Source of the DNA: Pteria penguin
Lineage: Eukaryota; Mollusca; Bivalvia; Pterioida; Pteriidae
Direction: 5' to 3'
Assembly (NCBI GenBank): GCA_035048485.1
Contig: CM068586.1
Location: forward strand, 52,690,167-52,754,166
Length of the DNA stretch: 64,000 nt
Shown: in pieces, positions 1-11,522 of the stretch
How positions within the stretch are numbered: the first letter of the stretch is position 1
How the letters are laid out: every line of letters starts with the position of its first letter
Translations under genes and position numbers: made by a program
Notes under the pieces: model-generated
Told to the model about the DNA's origin: nothing
Databases searched by the model: none
The model's input: only the letters and a program-made list of their open reading frames with translations

Positions 1-1270
1 CTAAGTACTGTCGGGAAGAAAAGTTATTTCAGGCATTTTATATCCTTAGAGATATTTTTTAATTAATCATTTATTAAAATTAAAAACCAATTTAATCAAA
101 ATGTCAGTACATTTATATTAAGGCACGCCCAATTTTCATCAGAAATGCGACAGAATTTAGGAATGCGGTACGTAATAAACGTCCGTTTTGAAAAAAGGTG
201 CTATTGTATTATTATTTACATCGAATGGTCTAGTTTATCACGTAGATTTGTGAAACAGGCAAATACAAATACCTGTCCCACGCCACGCTCTGATGGTGCT
301 TAATTAATTAACATCCGGCATTAGCCATTAGATTAAAACATTATTAATTTTACTGACCATGAACAAAATGCAGATAAAATGGGAGATGCAAAAATAGATT
401 TTAAAGAATTTCCTTGTAACCTTTATATATACGTTTCAAAAACGAAGAATATCATTATGCCACTGCTACTTCATTATGACAACTATAAACGATTGCTTAG
501 TAAATATTTTTGCTCATCCGTATTCTGTACATGAAATGACCGATTGGGATATTACATCAAGACATCATGGGCGAAGTCTGCGAAGCGTACACATAGGTTT
601 TGATAGTACTTAAATTCATTTCCAGTTCTCGAGATTTAAATAGAGAAAAGAACCGCTTTTCAATATACTACCGATAACAGGCATTTGCACCCAATTTAGA
701 TCTCAAGTATTTACCAGTTGTATGTAGTAAAAAATTTTCTGCTGTGCAACAGGCCCAAATTCTAGTCGTAAAGTAACCTAGACTCTGCCATTTTTCCTAC
801 ACATCTTTGTCTCTTAAGAGTTTGCTTCAAAATACGATAGTATGTATCTTCTGATAAAACCTATCTAACAAACAAATAATAGTTAAATACATTATATAAG
901 TTTTGAGTAATTGTCCGACAGACTTTTGCGATTTTACATTGAAATATGCATATTTTTCTGTCATATTTTAACAAGCGTACAATCAGGATGAAAAGGAGTG
1001 GCCTTTGGATTTCGGTCACTTGATTGTGGTTGGACGGTTGCTTCAATCATTCACATAAATCAACTCTCCCTGTGCATTACAAGGCAATGACTGTAGTCAT
1101 TCACTCCTATCAAATCTAGGATCTTACGATTTAAACAAAGAAACACTTAATGTAAGCTGTTTTCTATTTTGTTTTCATTTGAGTAAAAGAAGTATAAAAC
1201 ATCACGTTTGGATGGACGTCGTATGTGGATACCGTTGGTAATTAGAGAAATAACTTGCTATATTTAGATC
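1..1270. other. Intergenic, nothing recognised
   Basis: AT-rich DNA with frequent stops in all frames. I see no exon with splice sites, no repeat with a partner in the window and no RNA gene. It lies downstream (3') of the minus-strand membrane-protein gene. Confidence 0.6.
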
Positions 1271-1273
1271 CTA

Positions 1274-1279
1274 TTTATT
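1274..1279 (-). terminator. Candidate poly(A) signal of the membrane-protein gene
   Basis: AATAAA on the minus strand, about 125 nt beyond the TAG stop at 1403-1405. The distance suits a short 3' UTR. In AT-rich DNA this hexamer also occurs by chance, so the assignment is tentative. Confidence 0.45.
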
Positions 1280-1402
1280 ATCATAGCGAGAAAAATATTA
1301 TATGTTCCTATATAAAACCACAAACTGTATTCTTTATCATCGTCTTTTGAGGATTTAATATTTCGGTAAAGTAACCGATGTTATATGCAGTGCAATACTT
1401 TT

Positions 1403-3795
1403 CTAACATATTGGTGGAATCAAAGTGGGGAGATGGGCAGTGGGAATCAAGTACCTCCGATTTGGGTCAATTTGGGTGTTATAAAGGGTTTCTACACAAC
1501 AGGTGCAACATGAGCATAAGTTTAAGTGAGGATCGTCTGAATAACTGTTTATGCAAGTACCATCTAGAAAACAGATACAGTACTCATCATTTGAACAATC
1601 TAAACATGGGGGACAACCCGTACTAATTTCATTTGATGCATTATTACTAAGTACGTTATCTATCAAATGTTCCAGATTTTCATGTTTATTATCCTTATGA
1701 AGGTCTAAGTATTTAAATAAGAATGTAGGTGATAATGCAATAAATGCTAGTTTTATTAAATAATCAGCTCTTGAATCCATAAAATTATGGTTTTTTAACA
1801 ACACTTTTGTTGAAATAACAAAAAAAGAAAATGTAAACACAATTCTTAAAAAAAGCCAGAAGTTTTTACTTCGAAAATGACCAGCATTGTATAATATATC
1901 AGTATATTCCTTCTCTGTCACAATTTCATCGTCATGATTATTTTCAAAGTTAGGGTACTTCCGGTCAAAAATAGTGTCTAATAATTTTTTGTTTTCATTT
2001 AACATTTGATAAAAGAAATTAAATAAATATACAGTACTGAAAGAAACGATAACAACCCATTGCAAATGAACAGGATCAATTGTCATAGCAACTAGAATTA
2101 CATATGTACATATTCTAAGTGTGTGAGTCACATTACACATAATTGTCCAATGGACAGAAAGGGATATTAACAGAAACATAAATTTACTACAACAGTGATT
2201 TATTTTATCTACATAAAAACAAATAGAAGTGTAACAGTGACGGGCAAAGCACCAGCCCCTGAACATGTGTAAACAACTATGACAGACTAAATATAAAACA
2301 GGGAAAAGAGTGGATACCGTGTTAAAAATAATTATAAATAGATTATAACAGAAACATAAAATGATACAAAAAAACTTGAGAATACAGAGTTTTAACATAA
2401 TGCATTTTCCACTCTGATTTGGTTGATTCTCCCGAGTCCCCTGGTTGGGTCGTCGATCCCCTTCGTATGGCGAATTGTTTATATTTAGTTGCTCTCCTCC
2501 GTTTTGTCGATTGCCCCTTTCTGCATCAGAACGAATGGAATCGGTTTGACAACAGCGTTTGCAATTCCAATATTTTTTTGAAAAATAGGCAGAAAATCGG
2601 TCAATGAATATATCTGTGAAATATCTAACATCATTAATATTGTGGTGATTTGAATCACCAAAAAACGATTCTACTGCTTTATAATTATGACATAAAATAC
2701 GTTTAACTGTTTTACATTTAGAACATTCTTCTTTTAGACAATTACAACACGAAATACATTTTTCTGTTTTACATTCAGAGCATTCTTTGTTTAGACAAGT
2801 AAATGTCATTATTCTGTTTTTTGAATGTTTGGTATGAAAAATATATAACAATGGAAGGATAAATATTCCCATAATTAGACATAGATACTGCAAAGAAATA
2901 AATATTATATAATATGTCTTCGACACACTAGGAGGTGCATATATCTCTGGATATGTCTTGAAATCAGTGTGACAAAGTAACAAAGCAAATCGCACAGAAA
3001 GAATTATTAGTAAAATGAAACAAAAACAAAAGCTTAATCTACATGCAGCAGTGTATTGTTGTTTTTGATTATTCACCCTCTTGCTTTGAACCGAAAAGAA
3101 TATCTTAAAAATTCCTCTGTATAAACTGCCTGGTACTTCATTTCTTTTGTAATTGTATTTACTGTTACTCCTAAGTTTTCTTTTCAAACTCTGTGTTTCA
3201 ATTATTTTAAAGAACATAGGATAATAAAATGAAAATATATAACAAATAATTGTGATAGGAAAAGGACCATTTATTTTTGTACTTATACTCCGCGTACCAT
3301 CCTTGCTATAGGAGCAATTGAAATCATATCCCACCCATACGGAGGTCAAATAAAATAAGGCATTCTTCCATCTATTTCCACTATTTGTATCCCTATTGCA
3401 AAGATAGGAATCAGTGCTATTTCCACCTAATATTTCTCTCCAAAGAAGATCTTCTATGGTTCCTTCCATTTCGTAAAACTTGTCAATTGTACAATTTTCG
3501 TTATCTTTAATGTTTAAGTTGATATGTATTGTCGTAGTAGCGATTAAAGAAAAAGTTGTAACGTCAATGTCAACTGGATATTCTAGTATATGCATATCCT
3601 TCGATTTAATCCATTGCCATTGCAATAATTGATTACGTCTTTTATTATCGAACATTTTCAACGAAGATGTTTGGAGATACAAATATATAACATGATCCGG
3701 TTTATCTGTTGGATATATATTAGTCTTGAATTCTTTTCTTGCTTTCTCTGCACTGTTATGGTCAAGGGATATGCTGCAAAGTCCAGTTGACTCAG
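1403..3795 (-). CDS. Multi-pass membrane protein, large 3' terminal exon
   Basis: The open frame runs about 800 codons without interruption, exceptional in this stop-rich DNA, so it is real coding sequence. The first ATG (3808) lies in a polypyrimidine/AG context (TTTGTATGTTTTAG); I place a 3' splice site at 3797-3796 and start the exon at 3795, so upstream exons are missing. Counting from that ATG, the first ~180 residues look extracellular, with N-glycosylation sequons near 105, 130 and 164. About 9 to 10 hydrophobic segments follow (roughly 182-202, 256-278, 298-324, 470-498, 500-515, 541-562, 565-600, 650-672, 684-698). A loop at 338-373 holds a duplicated motif, CLNKECSECKTEKC then CLKEECSKCKTVK. 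The tail (~732-772) is cysteine-rich (CPPCLDC, CSCCTCC). The layout recalls uncharacterised multi-pass families expanded in bivalves, but that is from memory. Role unknown: receptor, channel or transporter are all possible. Confidence 0.8.
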
Positions 3796-3999
3796 CTAAA
3801 ACATACAAATAACTATCTATAGCAATGAATATATTTTTTTCAAAGAGAGAAAAAGAAAGGCAAATTAACTATAACTAAAGCAGTGCAAAATATTTCGCAA
3901 TGTAGATGATAAGAATAGAATGATTACTTTTGTTGAGAGGTCATCAAAACATAAACCTGTATAGCATTAATAAAATATATTGCGGTAACAACATGATCC

Positions 4000-4345
4000 A
4001 ACCGTTTACTGTCTGTCTGAAAACGAGCTAGAGTTTCTACTCTGTAGTATTCCCGTCTGACAGTCAGATGGAACGATATTCAGGACTATCTCCTCTGTGA
4101 AAATTTAGATAAGGCTCATAAAACAGTCCCTATCACCTTGTTAGTCAGAGTGGAACGCTCAAGGAAAGACTGTAAGGGTCTCAATACAAGACGTATGATT
4201 TTTGCGATTATCTAATGGTAATAAATGTACTTTCAATGTAGTAAGTGTTAAAATTTTAAAATATTTGTTAATTATATGAAATGAAATTATCGGAATATTT
4301 AACCTTTCTAGCCTGGATACAGATTTCGCTGAAATATATGGCTGA
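4000..4345 (-). mobile_element. RT family B, decayed 3' fragment
   Basis: Colinear at the nucleotide level with the better preserved copy at about 6060-6375. Shared blocks include the start of the 3' UTR and the region that encodes the KLRRVKG-type C terminus there. Frames are broken by indels and stops, so this is a retroelement relic. Confidence 0.6.
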
Positions 4346-5100
4346 AAGTAAGTTTTCATATTTGAATAAAAGAGGAATTTTCCAAAAGTCTTTCTGAGGA
4401 ATGAAATCCGTAACTCGAAGTTACAGCTGTAAAAGTAATTTGAATTAGAAATTTCAGTATATGCAGGCTCTGGAAAATCGGACCGACAGAGAAATAAGAT
4501 ATGATAGGAGTCTAGGATATTGTCATCTCATCATGCAAAACTTACTAGTTATTGGATGCTAATACAATATCTGGTTACCGTGATGTGTCATTTAATATGT
4601 CTATTACAATTAGGTCGAAACTCGTGGGCTTTAAAAGTTTAAACAAACCCTCTCCTAATAATAGTATAAGAGGTCTGTTAAAGAGTAGTTAATACCAATT
4701 GTTATTCTGACAATTTCTATACACATCTTCCTAATTAGGAATGTTAATGACATATTTCACAGCAAGTCCAAAATCTCTAGGAATTATACAGTTTATTGGA
4801 GAAAAAATGAAAAGTGAAAGGGTCTATGTTGAAACAGTATCGTACGAGACATATTTTGATAAAATAATTTGTTAGAGTGGTATACAAAGTAAAAAGTTAA
4901 ATGTTGAGTTATGATTATCTTGAAAAACTTATAAATGAAGTTTACCTTTGACTCCGCAAAGATTCTGTATTTATCAAAAGTAAAAGAAGATATTTTGATT
5001 GTCGCTATTTGATTTTTTTACTGCGGACATTTGTGTTTAGAAGGTAAAGTAGGAGACATTGAATATGGAAGGTTATCTTATTGTATGAATTGTAATGTCC
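4346..5100. other. Intergenic, nothing recognised
   Basis: AT-rich, no convincing exon. If the membrane-protein gene has upstream exons they could lie here or beyond, but I found no frame with splice sites that joins on. Confidence 0.5.
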
Positions 5101-5752
5101 TTCCGTGTATATTAGGCTTGTCATTTTTTGTGTGCAGGTCCTTGGTGATTGGTGTCATACAGCTTTGTCAGATGTCTTCTGTTTTCTCTCTTGTGTAAAT
5201 TTAAGAGCCAGCACATGGTAGAAAGATCACATTTATTTATGCTGAATTTAGATATCTCGTAATAAGATCATTAATGCTTTGGGACATTATCTTTCTTCGA
5301 TAAGTTAAAATGCAGTTGCTAAAAATACCACTATTATGTTTTACGACAGGACTTCGATTCCTGTTACTAGACATACAGCCTTTTCTACTGAACCGTGTAT
5401 AAGTTTCATTATAATAACATTTCACAGAAATATACTCATTTATTACAGAACAAAATTTAAAACTCCATTTTGGTACTGCTGTCCGAAAATAATTGTCTTT
5501 TTTCTAAAGATTGCATGCACACAACTAGAACAATAATTTCAGATAAATTTATTCTGTTGTTAATTATGTTTGTAACTATTGATAAATGATTGTTTTTATC
5601 AATCTTAATCATGTACAATACATATCAAACAAGAGCAAAATTTCTTTCACTGCAAGAGAAAACTGAAAACATCTGACAAAGCTGTATGACAAAAATCACA
5701 AAGGACTTGCACACAAAACATGATAATAATAGGATATACACTGAAAAACGAC
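5101..5752. repeat. Inverted repeat, arms of about 95 bp
   Basis: Arms at about 5101-5195 and 5653-5752 are imperfect reverse complements; both carry CATCTGACAAAGCTGTATGA or its complement. The 450-bp spacer has no coding sequence. It may be a small non-autonomous foldback element; no target duplication was recognised. Confidence 0.6.
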
Positions 5753-5784
5753 ATTTCAAAAATATTCAATTGTGCTGCGGTTAC

Positions 5785-6745
5785 GATACCGAATTAGGAT
5801 GGTCAATTGAAGTAACAAATGTCATTCAATTGGTGTGGCTTACCGGTTTACGAGCGCCCACCTTCCCACTCACCGCAAAAGCAGCACAATCAAAGGACAC
5901 ACATTTAAGCATTTATAAATAATCCTCTATATGGAGAACAAGGATCAATAGGTTTCTCAAGAAAGGAGGTCATAAAGATTTTAAGACACACGAAAAGTTT
6001 ATAGAATAATGTGTTGCTATCAAAAATATGTAAGGAGACATCAACATAAGTAAACCGTGCTCTGTCCGTCTGTAAGCGGGCTCAGATCCGTGATCAATAG
6101 GAGTCCCGACTTACACTCAGAGGGGACGAGGATCAGGACCTTGTCTCCTCTGAAAAGGTTTGGACAAGGCCCGTCATAGAGTCCCCACCGCCCTGTTAGT
6201 CAGCGTGCAACGCTCAAGTAAAAGTCTGCATTTGGTTGTAGAGGGACCCAATATAAGATCTATGGTCTTAGCGATGATCTCGGGGTCATACTGTAGATGT
6301 CGAAGGCGTTTAATAATTTTAAAACCCGCCGATATGAAATTATCGGAACCTTTGACCCTTCTTAGTTTGTACACTAGATCACCATAAAAAGTTGGATTCT
6401 GCTATAAGGGGAGCGCAGTTAGTGCCCACAGGAATCCCTGTAATCTGTTGTAAATCTTGCCATTAAATTGTACAAATATATTATCCATCAAAAATGTGAT
6501 GGTATTACACAACTCAGTACATTTCCAGTATTTATCATTATCATATTGTTTGTTAGATAAAAATCCATATATAACTGAAGTACAGAGGTATGATTTAGAG
6601 TCTCTGTTGAAACACCAGCGTATAAGAGACGGCAATTTGGTTTTGATTAAGTCATGCGCTATACAGTGTCGAAAAATGAAAAGTAGAAGCGTCATTTGCC
6701 TTCAAATTTCTCAATTAAACATAATGAGATATCCTTTGAATTTCA
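5785..6745 (-). mobile_element. RT family B copy, internally deleted
   Basis: Read on the minus strand. About 6695-6402 encodes RT palm sequence (KTKLPSLIRWCFNRDSKSYL, then ITFLMDNIFVQFNGK). A frame change follows in the block that would read ITGIPVGTNCAPL. The sequence then jumps to FYGDLVYKLRRVKG-like C-terminal coding (about 6390-6174), so roughly 200 codons including the catalytic YxDD and thumb are deleted. About 6170-5785 is the family's 3' UTR, shared with 33.0, 44.0 and 50.0 kb. It is a dead copy of a Penelope-related retroelement; the exact clade of family B is not certain. Confidence 0.75.
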
Positions 6746-6839
6746 TGGTGCAAACAATACCCTTTAGCATGTAAAAGATGGCTCAGAAAACCAATGGGGA
6801 AAGAAACCCAAAAATATTAAGAAATAAATTTTGAGACAG

Positions 6840-7232
6840 AAATTTCCTCCACCTAAACCACAATTTATCAAGATTAAGATTATCAATAATGTTCTATATT
6901 TAACCAATACATGCATTTCGAATATTTTTTATGATTATACAGTAATATAAAAAATTAACGACATTTTGAGGACCTATAACCTCCACTTATCCACTTATCT
7001 ATCATCAATACAAAAACCTATCAGAAACCTTATTTTGAATTACAAAGCAGTGATGTGTAATCACAATGTTCTTGACTTCATGACATTTTCGTGTTCCTGT
7101 AATAATTCTAAATATGTAAATAAACCTGCAGGTCATATCATTGCTGGTGACATTTCTAATAAATGCTTACATTCAGTTTTTCTCAAAAGACCGATATATA
7201 GATTATTGACTCGAATGGAATTCAATAAATGA
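6840..7232 (+). mobile_element. Penelope-like (family A) N-terminal fragment
   Basis: The plus frame reads PIRNLILNYKAV, then SCSCNNSKYVNKPAGHIIAG and a short LKRPIYRLL segment. This is the conserved region between the endonuclease/linker and the RT of these elements; the same block occurs at about 28.25-28.45 kb. The rest of the element is absent; the sequence stops at the left edge of the large inverted duplication (7255). Confidence 0.7.
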
Positions 7233-7254
7233 ATAAAAAGATTACGCCGCCCTC

Positions 7255-8757
7255 TCTGCCAAAATAAACCGTCCGCCATATTGCTTTAACGAGTCATTGA
7301 TTACATGAGGGTAAACTCGTAACAAAACAATGTCTATAGAATTGATTATGATTTTCTTATTTGTGAAAAATTACCCCGAAGCATTTATTTATAAAGTTTT
7401 TTTATCAAAAGTTTCATTTCATTATTCATAGTACATAATTTTAAGCACGGCGCAGCCGCGTGGGGTAACACTAAACATGATCGATTATTATATTCGAATT
7501 GATAATTATTGATATATACATTAATTAAACATTTGACGAATTCATATAAAACATTGTAATCTTGTAGCTCTTTTGTTAACACTTTACGCTTTTACACGAG
7601 TTTCCTCTCACTTGGCGACTTGATAAGACAAAGAGCCTATTTTAATTTAAATGATTTGGTTTTGATCCTCTCTAGCTAATTTTGGCATTTATATCAGTTG
7701 CGAATCCAGAATTTCAGAAAATGGGATGGGGCACGTTTGTTATACAAATATCAATTATTAAAATATAAAAGTCAAATATTTGCCAAAATACTCCGCCATT
7801 TTAAGTGCTAAATCTGATGATTTACTCATACTTGTGGCAAAAAGGGGGCTCCCCTTAAAAATCCGCCATTGTACATATAACAAGGAGATAACAAGTTATG
7901 TTAAGGTACTACGAAACGCCAATCGATTGACTAAAGATTCACGAAAAATGAAACGTTTTAAAAACGTAATTTTTAATTTCTTTTAAATAAGTATGTATTG
8001 AACACTTTATAAAAGATAATTTAATTTTAATATTCCCCCAATATACCTGTAATTGGCAATCGAATACATGTGTTTTTCATTACAGCTCGCATGAAAACAT
8101 CACCGAAAGCGATTACTCTGCAATCAGATGGTAGGTCCCAATACAAATTGTATAAGATCTTTAATAGTTGACTTCCTAACCATGTTGCAACAGTTTCAAT
8201 ATATCAAGGTTATATCGGGAGGAACGTCATCTATGGCGATCACCTGTCACCTGTGCGGCTCAATTATTACGTAATATCACCTCAATCGGCTCTTTGACCC
8301 AGCAGATATCATCCTTCATTTCTTACCTTTTGCCATCTTTCAAGATATTAATTAACGATCTTCATAAACTGGGTATTCATAATAATGAAGGACAAGGACT
8401 AATTATCAGATTTCCTGTTTATAAGACATTATGAAGGATTATCATGCAGGAGACGTGAAGAACATGAAATGAATCAACCAAACTTTATGGCATTTGTATT
8501 TATGTAGAGTTTATATCTCAGTTAATAACACTATTAATCAATAGGTTTTTGTCATACCTGTAGTACATATAGTAGAAAATATAAAAAAAAATACAAAATT
8601 TATGCATAACTGATTAAATTATACACTCATGAAATTGCAAGGTCGTATAGAGTACCTCGTAACTTCTTTTTTCTTTGATATATTATGATAAAAATAACTT
8701 ATTTATAGTAAGAAAATGTGTATCTCATGTGTTTGTCAGGAAAGAGTTTGGGCCACA
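7255..8757 (+). repeat. Left arm of the large inverted duplication
   Basis: About 1.5 kb that is the diverged reverse complement of 11523-13745. Matching landmarks run in order: TGCCAAAA..CCGTCC..CCATATTG at the outer edge, the AGCACGGCG block (7443), the MITE at 7694, the GGTGATATTACGTAAT block and TTTGGGCC at the inner edge. No coding sequence was recognised. Confidence 0.8.
7694..7876. mobile_element. MITE-like element in the left arm
   Basis: Bounded by CAGTTGCGAATCCAGAAT on the left and AAAATCCGCCATTG on the right, imperfect inverted termini of the type CAGTGGCGGATCC. The counterpart lies at 12862-13048 in the other arm, so the insertion predates the duplication or belongs to the duplicated unit. 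No transposase. Confidence 0.55.
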
Positions 8758-8964
8758 CATACACTGTACACATGCGCGCGTGCGCAGCCCCGGACTGCTG
8801 TTAAAACAAAGATCCTATGTCCCCGCCCGCCGTGATGTCATAAGTACATGATGTAGGAGACGGCACAACCGAGTCTCAAGCGGTATATGTCATGATCAGT
8901 ACTAGTAATACAGTATTGGCAATGCTGACGATGTAACTACTATGAAATTTAATAAAGAATATGT

Positions 8965-9115
8965 ATACCTTATAATTTAGTGCACCAAATGCGCATTTCG
9001 AGAACTTATTTCACTTCAGTAATGCTCGTGGCCGAATGATTGGAATACTCATAAAGAGCAGTGTTGAAACCAAATGACCAAAGAAGTTAAACAAAGAATA
9101 ATCTAAGAACAAAGC
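8965..9115 (-). repeat. Interspersed repeat D, partial copy
   Basis: In reverse orientation it carries the CGGCCACGAGCAT and CGAAATGCGCAT landmarks seen at about 20.08 kb and 58.2 kb, and the block that reads CTAAGGAG..CTCCCT in those copies. An abundant interspersed repeat without a recognisable product. Confidence 0.65.
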
Positions 9116-9430
9116 TATACATAAGGGAGATACTCCTTAGTTTCAGAGTGATTAACAAAATTGCATGACTGGAAATTTTCAGTATATATCTTATGTCTGT
9201 ATAAAAGGAATGAAAACGTAGACCGTCGGTACAAAGGCACTGAAAGTAAATAAATGAAGTACCGAAGAGTTAACCATATCTCATAGTTCATGGAACAAAA
9301 GGACAATATCATGTATAGTGTCATATTCAGATATATTTGAATCACAATGAAATCGAGGTGAGACCAGGTGCCAGGGAAGAGTAAGCTGGTTCCATGCAAC
9401 ATCCGTCGGAAAAGACCTGCAACAACTTTA
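9115..9430 (-). repeat. Family A 3' UTR repeat (R2)
   Basis: Reverse complement of the segment that follows the family A RT at 43.2-43.35 kb and also lies at 56.68-56.84 kb. Shared words include GCACCTGGTCTCACCTC and TTGTCCTTTT followed by TCCATG. The long minus frame here is repeat sequence, not a gene. Confidence 0.6.
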
Positions 9431-10254
9431 ACATCGAGGAAGTAAATACATAACTATAGATATATGAACACATGAAGAAAACAAGAATACGAAGTCAAAT
9501 TATCCTATTCGTGGTATGAAATGTTGTTTAACTGAACTTCTAGTGTCGGAAATGGTCACTAAAGGCGTTATCTCTCATATCCTTGTGATAGTAACTATTC
9601 TCCCAGTATTTTGCCTCCATTAATAAAGAAAAAATACTACCAAGAAGCTTCCGAGCATACCCATTACTTTGAAACAGATAAACACCATATGTAGGTGATA
9701 AAAGAATAGTACTACTTGTATTTGGAAAGTTAGCTTACCATCGCAGTCAATATCAAGCAGAAGATCCAAATATAAAGCACATGGATTGGTCACTATGGTG
9801 TCTTTAATTTCCAGTTAATTTGGGGCACAGTGTATGTACGTATATATCAAAGTTCTTGTTTTTTTATTGATATCACTTTAATAATTCTGAATGTACAATT
9901 AAAGGACAATGCCAATTACTTCTATTTCTGACTTGCAAGATTTTGTATGAAGTCAGTTTCATGCGAATAAAGGGACATAGGAGCACAATTCGTGGCCATA
10001 AGCATTTCGGGTCTGCTGGAAGACCTGGTCACTGAACACAAGATGCATATTGTCAATCAGAAAATCCAGTATGTTTCTATGTCATCTAAAATAAATTTCT
10101 TGTCTCTCGTGCGATGGTGTTTTACACAAGAATCTAAAATAAAATGCACGTAGAACAATTTTATTTCAACAAACAATATTTTTCATGTAAATACTGGACT
10201 TATGCTGAATATGTAAGACCATCATATTTCTATGTATAATAAAAAAAGTATGTA
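9431..10254. other. Intergenic, nothing recognised
   Basis: No exon, RNA gene or repeat with a partner in the window was recognised. Confidence 0.5.
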
Positions 10255-10640
10255 AACTTTCCTTTCATAAGTAGCAACATTCCATCATCGCCCGCATACG
10301 GCGTATTCATATCTCAGTTAATACGTAATTCCAGAGCATGTTCAAATTACAATGACTTTGTTCTGAGGGCTTTGTATGTCCTCTGGTTTCATGATTTTTA
10401 GACTTATGGTTTGGATTTATCCATCGTCTTTACATTGACATGTATGTGCAATTTAAAGTCAACATTCATTAGCAGATATTTGGGGTTCGTAAGGGTACTA
10501 ACTGCGCAGCAGATTTATTATTATTTTTTTCTTCATGATTCGAACTTCATACACTTTCTATTCAAAACTATAAACGTTTTGACCTTCCAGTCTGAATGTC
10601 TTGACAACATCTTTCTTACTGCTAAATCTTGATTTTGAAA
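10255..10640 (+). mobile_element. Penelope-like (family A) C-terminal fragment
   Basis: The plus frame begins with SSNIPSSPAYGV, then SQLIR and a DFVLRA segment, the RT thumb region also seen on the minus strand at 36.25-36.44 kb. The following nucleotides (about 10380-10440) match the minus strand of 35.82-35.90 kb, so homology continues past the coding end. Truncated at the 5' side. Confidence 0.7.
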
Positions 10641-10744
10641 GATGTTAATGACATACACCCACCTAAACATCAATTAAACAAAGCCAAGATTTGTGATATA
10701 TATAAACACTTTTCTTTTACCTAAACATTGATATATTGAACAGT

Positions 10745-11245
10745 AAAACTAATACAAATATTTACGATAAACATGACGAGTTTGAATTTCATATTGTAAA
10801 TTTCCCTCATGTGGATGGTAATATCCTTAGACTCCAAGTATATGGAAGCCGGTGTGGCCTAGTGGATAAGGTGCTCGGCTCGTGATCAAGAGGTCGCGGG
10901 TTCGACTCCCGCCCGGGGCACACCGGTGTTCTGTCTTTCGGATGAGACAGTAAAAACCGAGGTCCCGTGTCACGGTAGGCGTGGCACGTAAAAGATCCCT
11001 CACTGCTTCGGGTGGGTCCGTTGCAAAGGTCTAAATTTGTATGCAATGCATCAGGCAGATGCCGTCACCATATACGTGAAATAATCGTGGAGTGACGTAA
11101 AACAATAATCAAACAAACAAACAAACCAAGTATATGGTATTAATATATCTCAGGTTCAGTTCGCCAGAATATGCATTATGTTTTGGACTTCTTTATAAAA
11201 AAAATAATGCAAATAACATTGAACATCTTAACTCAAGGTCACATG
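10745..11245 (+). mobile_element. RT family B fragment split by a SINE
   Basis: Coding remnants DEFEFHIVNFPHVDGNI precede the SINE at 10846 and YGINISQV with a downstream LNILTQG segment follow it. Together they match the family's thumb region seen at 22.7-22.95 kb (FPIVNFPNL, SYGICISQL). The reading runs into the AT-rich palindrome at 11263. Non-functional relic. Confidence 0.65.
10846..11125 (+). mobile_element. SINE A, full length with target duplication
   Basis: The tRNA-like head has an A-box-like GTGGCCTAGTGG and a B box GGTTCGACTCC, followed by a tRNA-unrelated body and a tail ending GACGTAAAACAATAATCAA plus CAAA repeats. A 12-bp duplication, CCAAGTATATGG, flanks it at 10834-10845 and 11126-11137. 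It is inserted in an RT family B relic. It resembles the tRNA-headed SINEs known from bivalves. Confidence 0.9.
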
Positions 11246-11262
11246 TATGAATATATATATAT

Positions 11263-11491
<229 letters not shown>

Positions 11492-11522
11492 GACCTTTTC
11501 TCAAAATTTTGAAATGTTAGGG

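Noticed and set aside
10846..10920. tRNA-like sequence with A and B boxes
   Set aside because: It is the head of SINE A: it continues into the SINE body and tail and has flanking target duplications. The same holds for 19.3, 30.2, 31.4, 40.8 and 47.3 kb, so no tRNA gene is called.
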